A stretch of 32,345 nt of DNA from IMG/VR virus record IMGVR_UViG_3300032006_000045, positions 1-32,345 of that record; one strand, given 5' to 3'. Position numbers and translations under genes: made by a program. Shown here piece by piece: positions 1-8,218 of this stretch. Under the pieces are notes generated by a model. It was not told where the DNA came from. It searched no databases and saw only the letters and a list, made by a program, of their open reading frames with translations. Position 1 is the stretch's first letter. Every line of letters begins with the position of its first letter. The stretch is from a virus.

Positions 1-3000
1 GAAGTTCTGCGCCTGAAGAGGCTTCAAGTTCGAAATCCTCCTGGGCGTTTTCTGCTTCGAGAACAGCCAATCTGAGTTCATCCATAAATCCCTGACCCAA
101 ACGTTGAGCCCTTTTTGCGTCCCTCACACGTCTGTCCATTATCGACATCATGAGTCCCTCTGATTCGGATATCCCTGCACCAGCAGTGTCACGTGTCAAT
201 TTACGGATCTTGTCTTGTGCATCCGCCATGTCGAGTTCAGCACGGATCGCTTGCATTACTGAAGACACTTTTCGTTTCGCCGCATTCAACGCCAGTTCAA
301 CTGTCTCTCTGGCTTTGTTAACAAGGTCTGCTCGCTTTTCCTCTATCCCAGCGATAATTCCTGTTACGAATGGCACCCCGACTCGTTTTGCTGTTTCGTC
401 AGAAGGGCTTTTAATCCCGAATGCTTCTTCAACTTTCCCAATCACACGGTTCATTAACCCGACTGTCGCATTAATTAAGTCTCCGTCGGTGTTGAAAATT
501 CCCATTTCTACACCGGTGCCAAGCGCTTCGCCTAAGAACTCTCCTGCTGGACCGAAGTGGGTGACACCCAACTTCTTCATCGCATCGGCTCGGTCTGCTA
601 AAGCGTCACTAGCAGGGTCTGAACCAGTGGCGGTGATAATGTCGAAACTTTCTGGCGACAACTGCAATGAAGCCATTATGTTTCGGAATTCATCCATGTT
701 GACGCCTGTGCCAGCAGCGACACGAGCGATCGCATCTAGATAAGCGTTCAAAGCCGCTTCAGCCTGTTCCATGTCATTAGTAGACCCGAAAATTTCTGCT
801 GCGAATTGGCCAGCCAAGTTAATTTGATCTTCTAATGCTTCGTTAGCCTCATTGGCGGCGTCTGAACCACTAACCAACGAGGTGCCTTGAAGGTTTTGGA
901 ATGCCTCGAACAGGTCCCCTTGCCCTATCTCAAATTCTCTTTGTAAAGAATTGAAGTCAATGGCTTTACCAATGAGCATGTCCCAACGTCGGGTGAATTC
1001 TTTAATGTTTTTGTTGGCTGTTTCGAAACCAGTAGCCATGTCGTCTAACACATCTTGCATCGTCCATTGGGTGTCTTGCATCGTGTCGTTAAGTTTGGCT
1101 TGGTTTTCAGCCATCTTCTGGGTTTCCATGGTGGCTAAACGCAAAGCCTCAGCATGTCTATTCGCAGGGTCGAGCATGCCTTCTAATTCATGTCGTTCAC
1201 GTTCTAAGTATCTTAAATACTTGTTGTAAGCAGCGGCTGTGGCTTCCCACCACTCGGCGCCACTGTGATCAAATTTGGCTAATAAAAACTCACGGGTGCT
1301 GGCGTCTTCCGAGTTCAGAAGCATAAGCATGTCGTGCAAAGTGTTTATTGAACGGCCTGTGTCTTCCGTGAAGTCATCCATCAGGTGGAGAGCCGACATC
1401 AAGTTAGTTTCAACAATTCGACGCATGGTCTCTGTACTGACACCAAATGAGCCTGCCTGTGCTTCAGCCTGTTCCATGGTCGAAGTCCAGATTTTTTCGA
1501 AATCCATACCGCGCCCTCTACGCATCGCATCATCGAGCATTCTGGCAGGGACTTCAAGAGCGTCTCTAAGAGTGTCAGATATGATCAGGTTTTCATCAGT
1601 TATCTTTTCCCCAATCTCTTTGCCGTCCATCCCCAGCAATGATGTCCAATCGATGCCAGGAACACCTTCCTGGTCTGTAAAGTTTTCAATACCCTTAACA
1701 ATCGTCTTAAGGCTACCTTTAGATGACGCTACGACTCGTTCCCCCATAGTTCGTAAAGCACGATCTGTTTGCGCTTCTACGTCTGACCCTTCCAAGAAGG
1801 CTGTTAACGCTTCGTCGAAAGTCACATCTTGACCTTCGAATAAGCGTTCAAACAATGTGAAATCTTTCAACGAAATTTGAAGGTTATTGATAAGACTTTC
1901 AAGTGCTTGCCTGTTCGCTTCGCTATCGCCAGCACCAAAGAACATTTGAAGTAAAGAATCTTCAGCCTGGAGTCGGCCCATGTCGTCGCCCAACTTTTCA
2001 GCGTCCATTATCGCCTGTGCGTAGGTATCAAAGAACGCTTGTACAGTCGGGTCGGCATAACTACTAAGTCCTGCTAATGCATCACCCATTTGGAGCAGGG
2101 GTTTAACTGCTCTACCAGCGACCATTCTGATGTCATCTAATGCCAGCCGAAGTTCAGCCGCTTCTTTAGCAGCAGTTTTAGAACTCTTCCCAAATTTCAT
2201 GACGAAAGCAAGGGCGGTTCCGAGTCCTACGATTAAAGCCCCGATACCAGTTGCGATCATCGCAAGTTTCAATTTAGTCAGAGATATACCTAAAGTCATG
2301 GCCCCCATTTCTGCGGCTTTCATAACCGCTTGGAAACCAATAATCACTACTGCTGTGCCACCAAACGCAGAAGCCAACGTTCCTACGGTTACTGCTAAAG
2401 CAGTAAAAACAGCAAGCGTGGCAGTTGCCCATTTGTTGTCAGCGAAGAACTGAATCAGCCCAGCGGCTTTTTCAACGAAGAAAACAAACACATCGACCAA
2501 AGGCCCCATGCTTTTACCAAGGTCAATCATTGCGTTTTGCAGTTTGGCAAACGCTTCAAGAACCTGTTGTTTTATAGTTTTCTGTACTTTCGCATAACCC
2601 TCTGCGGTGTCACCAGTGGAGTTAGCCAAAGCATTAAAAATGCCTTCGTTCTCTTCCAAGTTCGCACCCGTGATATCCAAAGCACCAGCCAAAGCACGAA
2701 CGTTAGGGAACACATCAGCGAAAGCATCAGCATTCTCTTTCGAAAGATCTCTTAACCGTTTAAGAACCGCTAAAAGACCTTCTTCGTCTGCTTGTCTACG
2801 CAACTCGCCTTCAGCAACACCCATTTCTTTTAGGGCTTTTGTTGCTTGCCTAGAAGGATCCAAAAGCGACTGCATAATCTGCCGCAACTGAATCGCTGAC
2901 GTTCTAGCGTCAGTACCAGTACGAGTCATAGAAGCAATAGCCGCTGCGACTTCATGAAATTCGATTCCCATAGCAGAAGCAACCGGGATTGCTTTACCAA

Positions 3001-3619
3001 TAGCAGGCGCTAAACGGTCGGCTTCGACTTTACCTTCACGTACAGCAGCAACAAGAACATCTGTGGCTGCTGAAGCACCCAAGTTCTCAATACCATAAGC
3101 GTTAATCGCTGAAGTGGCAGCGTCAGCAACCACTTTTGTTTGACCAAGCCCAAGGGCCGCTGCTCTAGCGGCTTGTTCTAAAACGTCGGTTGCCGCAGCA
3201 CCACGCAAACCAGCAGATGAAATGAAGAACATGGCTTCTGCTAATTCTTTAGGGCCTCGACCAGTTTCCCGTGAAACCTCTTGAACAGCATCAGCGAATT
3301 TAGAAACACCCGCAGCAGAAACACCCACCAAAGACTCAATGCGAGTCATGGTCGATTCAAACTCAGAAAAAGATTTAGCCGCGAGACCACCTATCGCTAT
3401 GAGAGGCAACCCTAATTTGTTACGAAGGGCTCTACCCGCACTTTGAGCACGGAAAGCGACAGTGCTTAAATTGCTTGATAAGCCAACCATCCCGTTGTTA
3501 GCAACCGTTGTTGCTTTATTAACACTGCCCATCGATTTAGTGAATGCACCAGCACCTGCCTTAACCCCAGTGGGGTCGAGGACAATGGTTTGTACAAGAG
3601 GTGGTAACTGGACGGCCAT
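1..3619 (-). CDS. Phage tail tape measure protein, TP901-type, partial (C-terminus off the left edge)
   Basis: This reading frame starts at an ATG complementary to 3617-3619 and stays open for about 1206 codons to the left edge. Tape measure proteins set tail length and are threaded inside the tail tube. Residues about 70-300 resemble the TP901 tape measure core: alanine-rich helices, a segment reading FSEFESTMTRIESLVGVSA, then a run of small-residue helices ending near QLRQIMQSLLDP. Residues about 396-473 contain two hydrophobic stretches, typical of the membrane-active part of these proteins. Later residues are long charged helices. The start lies 24 bases after the frameshifted chaperone ends, the usual chaperone-to-tape-measure order. 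Very long length, alanine-rich helices and position all agree. Many plus-strand open frames here are its antisense shadows. Confidence 0.93.
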   Translation of the reverse strand, partial: MAVQLPPLVQTIVLDPTGVKAGAGAFTKSMGSVNKATTVANNGMVGLSSNLSTVAFRAQSAGRALRNKLGLPLIAIGGLAAKSFSEFESTMTRIESLVGVSAAGVSKFADAVQEVSRETGRGPKELAEAMFFISSAGLRGAAATDVLEQAARAAALGLGQTKVVADAATSAINAYGIENLGASAATDVLVAAVREGKVEADRLAPAIGKAIPVASAMGIEFHEVAAAIASMTRTGTDARTSAIQLRQIMQSLLDPSRQATKALKEMGVAEGELRRQADEEGLLAVLKRLRDLSKENADAFADVFPNVRALAGALDITGANLEENEGIFNALANSTGDTAEGYAKVQKTIKQQVLEAFAKLQNAMIDLGKSMGPLVDVFVFFVEKAAGLIQFFADNKWATATLAVFTALAVTVGTLASAFGGTAVVIIGFQAVMKAAEMGAMTLGISLTKLKLAMIATGIGALIVGLGTALAFVMKFGKSSKTAAKEAAELRLALDDIRMVAGRAVKPLLQMGDALAGLSSYADPTVQAFFDTYAQAIMDAEKLGDDMGRLQAEDSLLQMFFGAGDSEANRQALESLINNLQISLKDFTLFERLFEGQDVTFDEALTAFLEGSDVEAQTDRALRTMGERVVASSKGSLKTIVKGIENFTDQEGVPGIDWTSLLGMDGKEIGEKITDENLIISDTLRDALEVPARMLDDAMRRGRGMDFEKIWTSTMEQAEAQAGSFGVSTETMRRIVETNLMSALHLMDDFTEDTGRSINTLHDMLMLLNSEDASTREFLLAKFDHSGAEWWEATAAAYNKYLRYLERERHELEGMLDPANRHAEALRLATMETQKMAENQAKLNDTMQDTQWTMQDVLDDMATGFETANKNIKEFTRRWDMLIGKAIDFNSLQREFEIGQGDLFEAFQNLQGTSLVSGSDAANEANEALEDQINLAGQFAAEIFGSTNDMEQAEAALNAYLDAIARVAAGTGVNMDEFRNIMASLQLSPESFDIITATGSDPASDALADRADAMKKLGVTHFGPAGEFLGEALGTGVEMGIFNTDGDLINATVGLMNRVIGKVEEAFGIKSPSDETAKRVGVPFVTGIIAGIEEKRADLVNKARETVELALNAAKRKVSSVMQAIRAELDMADAQDKIRKLTRDTAGAGISESEGLMMSIMDRRVRDAKRAQRLGQGFMDELRLAVLEAENAQEDFELEASSGAEL

Positions 3620-3643
3620 TACACCATTCTTCTACTGATTTCG

Positions 3644-3886
3644 CTAATCTCCAAACGGGTCATTGGGGTCAAACGTGTCTTTTACTAGTCCACCGCCCAA
3701 TGCGGCAGCAAATCTCTGTACGTCACCGACATCCTTGGTTTTTTTAGTCTTATTGTCCTCAACGGAAACAGCGGCTATGACTTGGGCTGGGCTGGCTTCC
3801 CAGAAGTCTCCGTATCTTTGTCCTGTTTGGCACCAGGCTGCGATGGCTTTTGCCCAGGGGTAATCCCATCCAGATTTAGATTCTCT
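3644..3886 (-). CDS. Tail assembly chaperone, -1 frameshift extension (GT-like)
   Basis: Reading one base back from the frame of the 181-residue chaperone gives an open frame that runs past that gene's stop at 3775-3777 and ends with TAG at 3644-3646. It encodes about 80 residues beginning near RESKSGWDYPWAKAIAAW and ending DTFDPNDPFGD. It has no good start of its own. In siphoviruses the two genes before the tape measure are expressed as a short protein and a longer frameshifted fusion that chaperone tail assembly, so this is very probably the second half. The slip site is not certain. I see no perfect X-XXY-YYZ heptamer in the overlap. Candidates are A-AAA-GAG near 3883-3889 and C-CCT-GGG further on, so the left and right limits of the unique part are approximate. 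Confidence 0.75.
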   Translation of the reverse strand, partial: RESKSGWDYPWAKAIAAWCQTGQRYGDFWEASPAQVIAAVSVEDNKTKKTKDVGDVQRFAAALGGGLVKDTFDPNDPFGD

Positions 3887-4320
3887 TTTAGTTCCTGATT
3901 TAGCATCTCTATCTGCGAGCCCACCCCGATCTCCGCCTCCTTCAGGAGTTGGCTCGCTATCTCGGGGTTTACGCCGTTTGCCATGGCCCAGGCTACTCCG
4001 ATCGCATTGCTATATTCTGGGAGACGCCCATCAATCATGCGAGCCCCAGTCACTTCAATGGGTTCTTTCTCTATCAAAGAAAGAATTCTCCTTAATGTAG
4101 ATACAGGTTTTGATTGCATCTGCTCTTGCCATACCTCTAGACCACCCCATAATTCCTCGATATCAGCGATGATATTGTGGGTGAATTTGATGTAGATGGT
4201 TTCTGTCTTTAGTTCCCCTTCAGGCGTGTACTGGAGTGGCCAGTCACCATCGATGTGAATTACATCGGCTACCTCAACGGGAACACCTTTATTCCTGAGT
4301 ATTTCGGGCGTGTATTCCAT
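3775..4320 (-). CDS. Tail assembly chaperone, short form (G-like)
   Basis: This 181-residue protein has an N-terminal half with IYIKFTHNIIADIEELWGGLE and a helical middle ending in VAWAMANGVNPEIASQLL. Its C-terminal tail from about residue 150 is hydrophilic (proline, lysine, glutamine), as expected for a product terminating just beyond a frameshift site. It lies between the major tail protein and the tape measure gene, the standard chaperone position. Lambda gpG and mycobacteriophage homologs are assumed to hold the tape measure protein in an assembly-ready state; that role is transferred by synteny rather than shown by sequence identity. The upstream ribosome binding site is weak (AGTAAGT). 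A strong hairpin separates it from the major tail gene and may lower its expression relative to that gene. Confidence 0.8.
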   Translation of the reverse strand: MEYTPEILRNKGVPVEVADVIHIDGDWPLQYTPEGELKTETIYIKFTHNIIADIEELWGGLEVWQEQMQSKPVSTLRRILSLIEKEPIEVTGARMIDGRLPEYSNAIGVAWAMANGVNPEIASQLLKEAEIGVGSQIEMLNQELKENLNLDGITPGQKPSQPGAKQDKDTETSGKPAQPKS

Positions 4321-4344
4321 ACTTACTAATGTACCCCAAGCGCG

Positions 4345-4378
4345 AGAGGACGACAGCCCTCGAAGGCTGTCGTCCTCT
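4345..4378 (-). terminator. Strong hairpin after the major tail protein gene
   Basis: A perfect 14-bp inverted repeat (arms 4345-4358 and 4365-4378, starting AGAGGACGACAGCC) encloses a six-base loop. It lies 34 bases after the major tail gene and 25 bases before the chaperone start. It has no U-tract on either strand, so it may act as an attenuator, an RNA processing or stabilising stem, or an imperfect terminator rather than a classical intrinsic terminator. Confidence 0.5.
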
Positions 4379-4412
4379 TAAAATCCCGCTTTTAATTCGG
4401 TTTTTTAGTTAT

Positions 4413-4979
4413 TTAGAGCGATTCTGCTGTTTCAGCGAATGATATTGCTCCGTACCGAACTGGTGTACCGGCAGGCTTAATAGCCTCAGCGGTAAAGTTC
4501 GGAGTGTTGAAGGTGTCAGTAGAACCTGATACCAACGAACCACCAGTCAACTGGGCTTTCTGCAATGTCACCAAAACGGTGGCAAGAGAATCTCCAGATG
4601 TCTGTAGATCGTCGATCAGGAAACCAACCTTGAAGTACGGAAGCGAAGTGTCATCGATAGGCAAAAGTGCTGTCTCTGATGTGCCTGTTCCTGCTGCTGT
4701 GATTGTCTGTCCAAGTAGAACAGCAAGAACATCCATGGAAAGTTCGCTGTATGTACATGAGAAGTTGAGACGGTCAATCTTACCTTTCTTGGCAAGAACA
4801 ACACCGCCGTCGCCTTTCAACTCATTGGTTATAAAGTTTGGCTCCAGGGATACTTCCTGGATACCGGGGACATCGACGGCAGAGCCGAAGGTCGTTGCGT
4901 CACCGCTTGCGTCAGCGGTAATCGTATAGACCTTGCAATCCTTTACGTCGAAGGTAATTGCGCTTGTTGAAGCGGCCAT
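4413..4979 (-). CDS. Major tail protein (tail tube subunit)
   Basis: This 188-residue protein is predicted to polymerise into the tail tube. It is beta-rich with alternating hydrophobic residues, for example the DCKVYTITADASGDATTFG start, SVDVPGIQEVSLEPNFITNE, and a C-terminal FNTPNFTAEAIKPAG segment. Major tail proteins of actinophages commonly have this size and open with a short specification of the type position-value-offset. The start ATG at 4979 follows a clear AAGGAG ribosome binding site, as expected for an abundant virion protein. It is followed by a strong hairpin and then the chaperone pair and tape measure, the canonical siphovirus order. The assignment rests on synteny plus composition; I see no diagnostic catalytic motif because the family has none. 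Confidence 0.75.
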   Translation of the reverse strand: MAASTSAITFDVKDCKVYTITADASGDATTFGSAVDVPGIQEVSLEPNFITNELKGDGGVVLAKKGKIDRLNFSCTYSELSMDVLAVLLGQTITAAGTGTSETALLPIDDTSLPYFKVGFLIDDLQTSGDSLATVLVTLQKAQLTGGSLVSGSTDTFNTPNFTAEAIKPAGTPVRYGAISFAETAESL

Positions 4980-5149
4980 TGTGTAACTCCTTGCGGGATA
5001 GTCGGCCTGTTAGTTATTACTATTCTGTCTCACTGTGTGTAAAGGGTGAGAGAGGGTAAAGGGTGACTATACGTTTAGCCTCTAAACTAAACTAAATAGT
5101 CGCTGATAACGTGGCCCTTAGAAAACCCGATTTGGCCGAAGGATGAGGA
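4980..5149. promoter_or_regulatory. Divergent intergenic region
   Basis: This 170-base gap lies between two genes that point away from each other, so it should carry promoters for both the major tail gene (minus) and the unknown plus-strand island. It holds the MTP ribosome binding site (AAGGAG) and, at the other side, AAGGATGAGGA before the 5150 start. A short direct repeat of CTAAA units lies near 5081-5097, and a TATAGT that could be a minus-strand -10 box lies near 5067-5072. No convincing -35 partner is visible, so exact promoters are not assigned. Confidence 0.35.
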
Positions 5150-5389
5150 ATGGATTTCTCAACAACATTTAGTAACGCAGACAAAAGGTCAATGCTACAA
5201 CGAGCACTTGCTGCTATCGAGAACGAAATTCACGAAGCATCATGGCGTATAGGTATTGACCCCGATGATCTCTCAGTGGACTTTAAAGCAGTCGCTGACG
5301 AGTACGGTAACAAGAACCTGAATGAGGTTGCCTTAGAAGGAACACTCTCAAAGTGGTCTGCCGCTAAAGCAAAACTCGATTCACTGTAA
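5150..5389 (+). CDS. Unknown small protein, first gene of the plus-strand island
   Basis: This 79-residue protein is not recognised. It is predicted to be mostly helical, with an N-terminal helix reading DKRSMLQRALAAIENEIHEA and a short acidic link IDPDDLSVDF before a second helical half. The start ATG follows a good AAGGATGAGGA ribosome binding site, which supports it being translated. It opens a five-gene plus-strand run with short spacings and overlaps. Every other confident gene in the window is on the minus strand. No membrane segment, signal peptide or metal-binding motif is visible. Confidence 0.65.
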   Translation: MDFSTTFSNADKRSMLQRALAAIENEIHEASWRIGIDPDDLSVDFKAVADEYGNKNLNEVALEGTLSKWSAAKAKLDSL

Positions 5390-5401
5390 TAGGCTGTAGA
5401 C

Positions 5402-5611
5402 ATGGCCTTGACCGACGCTCAGAAAACAACCGCCAAAGCGCGGGCTAAAGAGTATTTAGAGTATTGCATTTACACGCTCTGTCTCGCTCTGCCCGAGGCT
5501 CCTGAAGACATTGATAGTTCCTTCGTTATCCCTGTCGATTCAGATCACGCCTTGTATAACGCCTACGACTGTTTAAAGAAGCAGGTCGCCGCTCACGAAG
5601 CATTGGGGTAA
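5402..5611 (+). CDS. Unknown small protein
   Basis: This 69-residue protein is not recognised. It starts 12 bases after the previous stop with only a weak ribosome binding site, so translation may be coupled. The N-terminal half is helical and basic (DAQKTTAKARAKEYLEYC) and there are three cysteines (two in YLEYCIYTLCLALPEAPED). These are not arranged as a recognisable zinc site. The C-terminal half is again helical (LYNAYDCLKKQVAAHEAL). Alternating helices and its position beside another small protein suggest a small structural or adaptor protein, but this is a guess. Confidence 0.6.
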   Translation: MALTDAQKTTAKARAKEYLEYCIYTLCLALPEAPEDIDSSFVIPVDSDHALYNAYDCLKKQVAAHEALG

Positions 5612-5614
5612 CCA

Positions 5615-6229
5615 ATGAAGTTCGATTATAAGGACTCTGCCCCGACACCAACTAAACAACCTGGGACTCTCTTAGGTGCAACATACGACACTGAACCTAC
5701 CGAAGCCCTTAAAGCACTATTCGGAGAAGTTGAAACTAGCAAATACGCGAGACAGTCAGACACCCTCCTTGAAGCAACAAATACTCTTAGAGGTAAATTC
5801 TCAGGAGGACGTTTGACCGATGAAACACTCGCCTCTCTCGGAACGGTATCCGAAGCGGTCAAAGGTGATGCCCCTGACACTGCCAAAACAACCGTAGATG
5901 GGGATGTCCAAGATCGCGTCGCTGTTAAAGGGTATGGGGTTACCCCACCATTAAAATGGAAAGAAGCCCAAGTCGGAAGACGAGAATGGGACAATGAGTT
6001 ACATGATAATGATCCAATCGAATGGATCCCCGAACTTATTGGGCGTGTAGCAAAAACAGGGGGAGTCACAGTTGGTGATCCAGACATGCCTGAAAGCCAC
6101 GACTCTCTTTATTGGGGGTGTATCCGTTTAGGTGGGATTACTCCTATGAACCCCTCCACTACAGAAGCAGGACATGCCGGATATATAAAAGTAGACATGT
6201 CCGCAGAATGGGATGATTTAGGAGAATGA
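5615..6229 (+). CDS. Unknown protein of the plus-strand island
   Basis: This 204-residue protein is not recognised. The first 60 residues are low-complexity and hydrophilic with several threonines and prolines. The middle contains TLLEATNTLRGKFSGGRLTD, and the C-terminal third is tryptophan-rich (PLKWKEAQVGRREWDNELHD, DPIEWIPELIGR, SLYWGCIRLGG). It starts three bases after the preceding stop and its TGA overlaps the next ATG, so it is clearly part of one transcript with its neighbours. The disordered start followed by an aromatic-rich domain could fit a minor virion protein, but nothing in the sequence fixes a role. Confidence 0.65.
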   Translation: MKFDYKDSAPTPTKQPGTLLGATYDTEPTEALKALFGEVETSKYARQSDTLLEATNTLRGKFSGGRLTDETLASLGTVSEAVKGDAPDTAKTTVDGDVQDRVAVKGYGVTPPLKWKEAQVGRREWDNELHDNDPIEWIPELIGRVAKTGGVTVGDPDMPESHDSLYWGCIRLGGITPMNPSTTEAGHAGYIKVDMSAEWDDLGE

Positions 6230-6594
6230 GCACTCGATCTTTTACCGGTTCCGAAGGCAACATTTACGATGCAGCCGCTGATATTGCGTATCTCCAAGGC
6301 GAAGTCGCTTATGTGATGGCAATATTAGGCATGGATTTAGATTCATTTGACTCCACCACAGTTGATGACATCGTAAGCGCCACTCGGGACATGTTCTCTT
6401 TTACATCATTAACGCAAGTATTAAGCCCCATGATCAACAAAGACGGGTCCATAGTTCTGAGAGATAACCCTGATCTACGAGTCGGAAGGGCTTACCATAG
6501 CGCTGCCGAAATAATGCTTAATAACAAGCGCGAAATGCTGCAAGAGGCAGTCCGACGCCACTTCAGACTATTGAAACTAGCGGAGGCAGCATAA
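6226..6594 (+). CDS. Unknown helical protein
   Basis: This 122-residue protein is not recognised. Its ATG overlaps the upstream stop (ATGA) and sits right behind GGAGA, a good ribosome binding site. The N-terminal part has an acidic helix (YDAAADIAYLQGEVAYVMAI) and a DLDSFDSTTVDDIVSATRDM segment. The C-terminal 40 residues form a basic amphipathic helix (KREMLQEAVRRHFRLLKLAE). The stop TAA overlaps the next start (TAATG). The tight overlaps on both sides point to stoichiometric or coupled expression with the upstream unknown and the downstream methyltransferase-like protein. Confidence 0.65.
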   Translation: MSTRSFTGSEGNIYDAAADIAYLQGEVAYVMAILGMDLDSFDSTTVDDIVSATRDMFSFTSLTQVLSPMINKDGSIVLRDNPDLRVGRAYHSAAEIMLNNKREMLQEAVRRHFRLLKLAEAA

Positions 6595-7367
6595 TGGCAA
6601 CTATCAAATACATGCCTTTCGGCGTAACAGATCTTTTTCGTAAGAACATTGTCGCTAAAGCACTTTCTAAAACCGGTTACACCGATATGGAAAACGGTTT
6701 CACTGAAGGTGTCCGTGATGATTTTTACAAGTCAGGTTCCGATTATATAAAAGCACGGAACCCCGACCTTCGCGCTATTGCAGGAGGGCACGACGTTTAC
6801 TTCCATATGTATGAACTTTTAGGGAACAGGCACCCAGAATGGGAAGCCTACTTATGGGTGCACATGGAATTAAGAATCTTGCTCCATAAACTCTTTAACC
6901 CGACAAAGACATTGCTGCATTTCGCTGACCCAAACAAATGGCTTCAAGAGTTAATGGCTGATGGTTCTAAAGAAGTCACGTTTATAAACGGTCTTGATTT
7001 CAACATCATGGAACGTTTTATAGCGAGCAACGACGAGTGGAAAGCAACTAACCCTCAATATAAAGTTATCGACCAATTAGATATCTTCGAAGGCACGAGT
7101 AGCGAGAAATTTGATTACATCGAGACACAAGCAGCGTTACTTTTCGGTGCTGACAGCAAATGGATAACTTCTTTGTGGGACATGGTCGACACAGGCGGTG
7201 TGATGGTTGTCATTAACACCGGGGCAAACAAAGGAATGTACCGGAACACGGTTATGTTGCTACATGAATATGTAGAACCCAATTGGGATTTAAAAGACCT
7301 TCCTAATGCTGAAGTGGTTCACTACCCAATCGACGCTGGCTACACAATTCTTATAAAGACTGCTTAG
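6594..7367 (+). CDS. Class I methyltransferase-fold-like protein, possibly degenerate
   Basis: This 257-residue protein has a C-terminal half with the strand order of a Rossmann-like methyltransferase: KTLLHFAD (residues 105-111), EVTFING (127-133), KVIDQLDIFEG (157-167), KFDYIETQAALLF (172-184), SLWDMVDTGGVMVVINTG (193-210), and a final strand pair near the C-terminus. The FDYIE strand followed by a helix and GGVMVVIN resembles the post-motif region of O-methyltransferases. The glycine-rich S-adenosylmethionine loop normally found after the first strand is missing; the position reads HFADPNKW. It may therefore be a divergent or inactive enzyme. The first 100 residues are helical and unassigned. 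It ends the plus-strand island and overlaps by four bases, tail to tail, with the last oxygenase gene. Confidence 0.55.
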   Translation: MATIKYMPFGVTDLFRKNIVAKALSKTGYTDMENGFTEGVRDDFYKSGSDYIKARNPDLRAIAGGHDVYFHMYELLGNRHPEWEAYLWVHMELRILLHKLFNPTKTLLHFADPNKWLQELMADGSKEVTFINGLDFNIMERFIASNDEWKATNPQYKVIDQLDIFEGTSSEKFDYIETQAALLFGADSKWITSLWDMVDTGGVMVVINTGANKGMYRNTVMLLHEYVEPNWDLKDLPNAEVVHYPIDAGYTILIKTA

Positions 7368-8218
7368 TCTTCTCCGTAGCCCCAACGTTCAGGTTGTTGA
7401 CCTGCCCAGACGTCTCTCATCGCTCGACCTAACGGCTTAGTTAAATAGACGTTGGTTGATCGTCCCAACATTTCTTCCGTGGCTTCTGTCGGGTCAATTA
7501 CATTTTCTCCTACTTCTGGGTTGGGTGTCCCTTGGCAATACCATCCGACATGACTAAACCTTGTGCCACCTTTAACCATCTCGCAAGCATGAGCCCCCAT
7601 GTAATTTGAGGGGAACACAATCAAATCACCTTTGCGTGGTTTGTACCTAATATCGAGATACTTAAACGCTAACCATCCACCCATAAAATTTGTGCCATCG
7701 AGTTGTGACGTGTCATCTACAGAGTCATTAAAGAATGTGATAGTGCTAACCACCGTTCGAGTCGCTATTTGATTTGGCGGATGGGGTGACCCATAGGCGT
7801 AATCAGTACTGGTATCAGCATGAAGCCCGAGAAACGAATCAGGAGGGTAGACGAGAATGTGTCCTCTTATTTTCCACCATACTGACATTGCGGCTATAGA
7901 GAACTGATCAATGTAATCAGTCACACATTTGTCAGTTGTCGTTTCAATGGTTTCTAAAATTTCTTTAATGTCTGGATCAGGGTCGGAGTAGACAAAAGCA
8001 CAATGCCGAGGCATGCACTCTATTCCTTTAGCGTCAAAGAAATATCCGTTTCTGTTTAGGTAACCCTCTTCACCTGTACGTGGGTCTTTCCCTGGCGTGT
8101 ACATTTCAGCCATCTCGGCTTCTGCTTGTTCTAAAGCGAAAGAACGCAAACGATCAAAATCAAGATCAAGAACATTTTTATAAAGAACAACACCGCCACC
8201 TAAATACTCCTTAATCAT
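7364..8218 (-). CDS. 2-oxoglutarate/Fe(II) oxygenase, prolyl-hydroxylase-like (cassette gene 8)
   Basis: This 284-residue protein is predicted to couple decarboxylation of 2-oxoglutarate to oxidation of an unidentified substrate. With the chosen start, the iron ligands are H133 and D135 (in GLHADTSTDY) and H210 (YMGAHACEM), and R220 would bind the 2-oxoglutarate carboxylate. GDLIVFPSNYMGAH is the typical last-strands signature of this superfamily. A longer frame begins at 8233. I prefer the ATG at 8218 because it overlaps the previous stop and follows GTGGGGTC, as in the gene before it, and because the paralogs begin at the equivalent point. A proline-rich insert (residues 142-152) interrupts the core. 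It is the last gene of the leftward operon. Confidence 0.85.
   Translation of the reverse strand: MIKEYLGGGVVLYKNVLDLDFDRLRSFALEQAEAEMAEMYTPGKDPRTGEEGYLNRNGYFFDAKGIECMPRHCAFVYSDPDPDIKEILETIETTTDKCVTDYIDQFSIAAMSVWWKIRGHILVYPPDSFLGLHADTSTDYAYGSPHPPNQIATRTVVSTITFFNDSVDDTSQLDGTNFMGGWLAFKYLDIRYKPRKGDLIVFPSNYMGAHACEMVKGGTRFSHVGWYCQGTPNPEVGENVIDPTEATEEMLGRSTNVYLTKPLGRAMRDVWAGQQPERWGYGED

Noticed and set aside
150-2891. Several plus-strand frames of 70-200 residues at the left end
   Set aside because: All lie opposite the tape measure gene, whose alanine- and serine-rich codons open the reverse frames; none has a convincing start or motif.
3663-3863. Plus-strand 66-residue frame
   Set aside because: It lies opposite the frameshifted chaperone extension, which has far better context.
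3644-3886. Alternative that the chaperone extension is a sequencing frameshift
   Set aside because: Siphovirus chaperone pairs normally use a programmed shift at this exact position, and the short form has its own sensible hydrophilic end. It cannot be excluded without reads.
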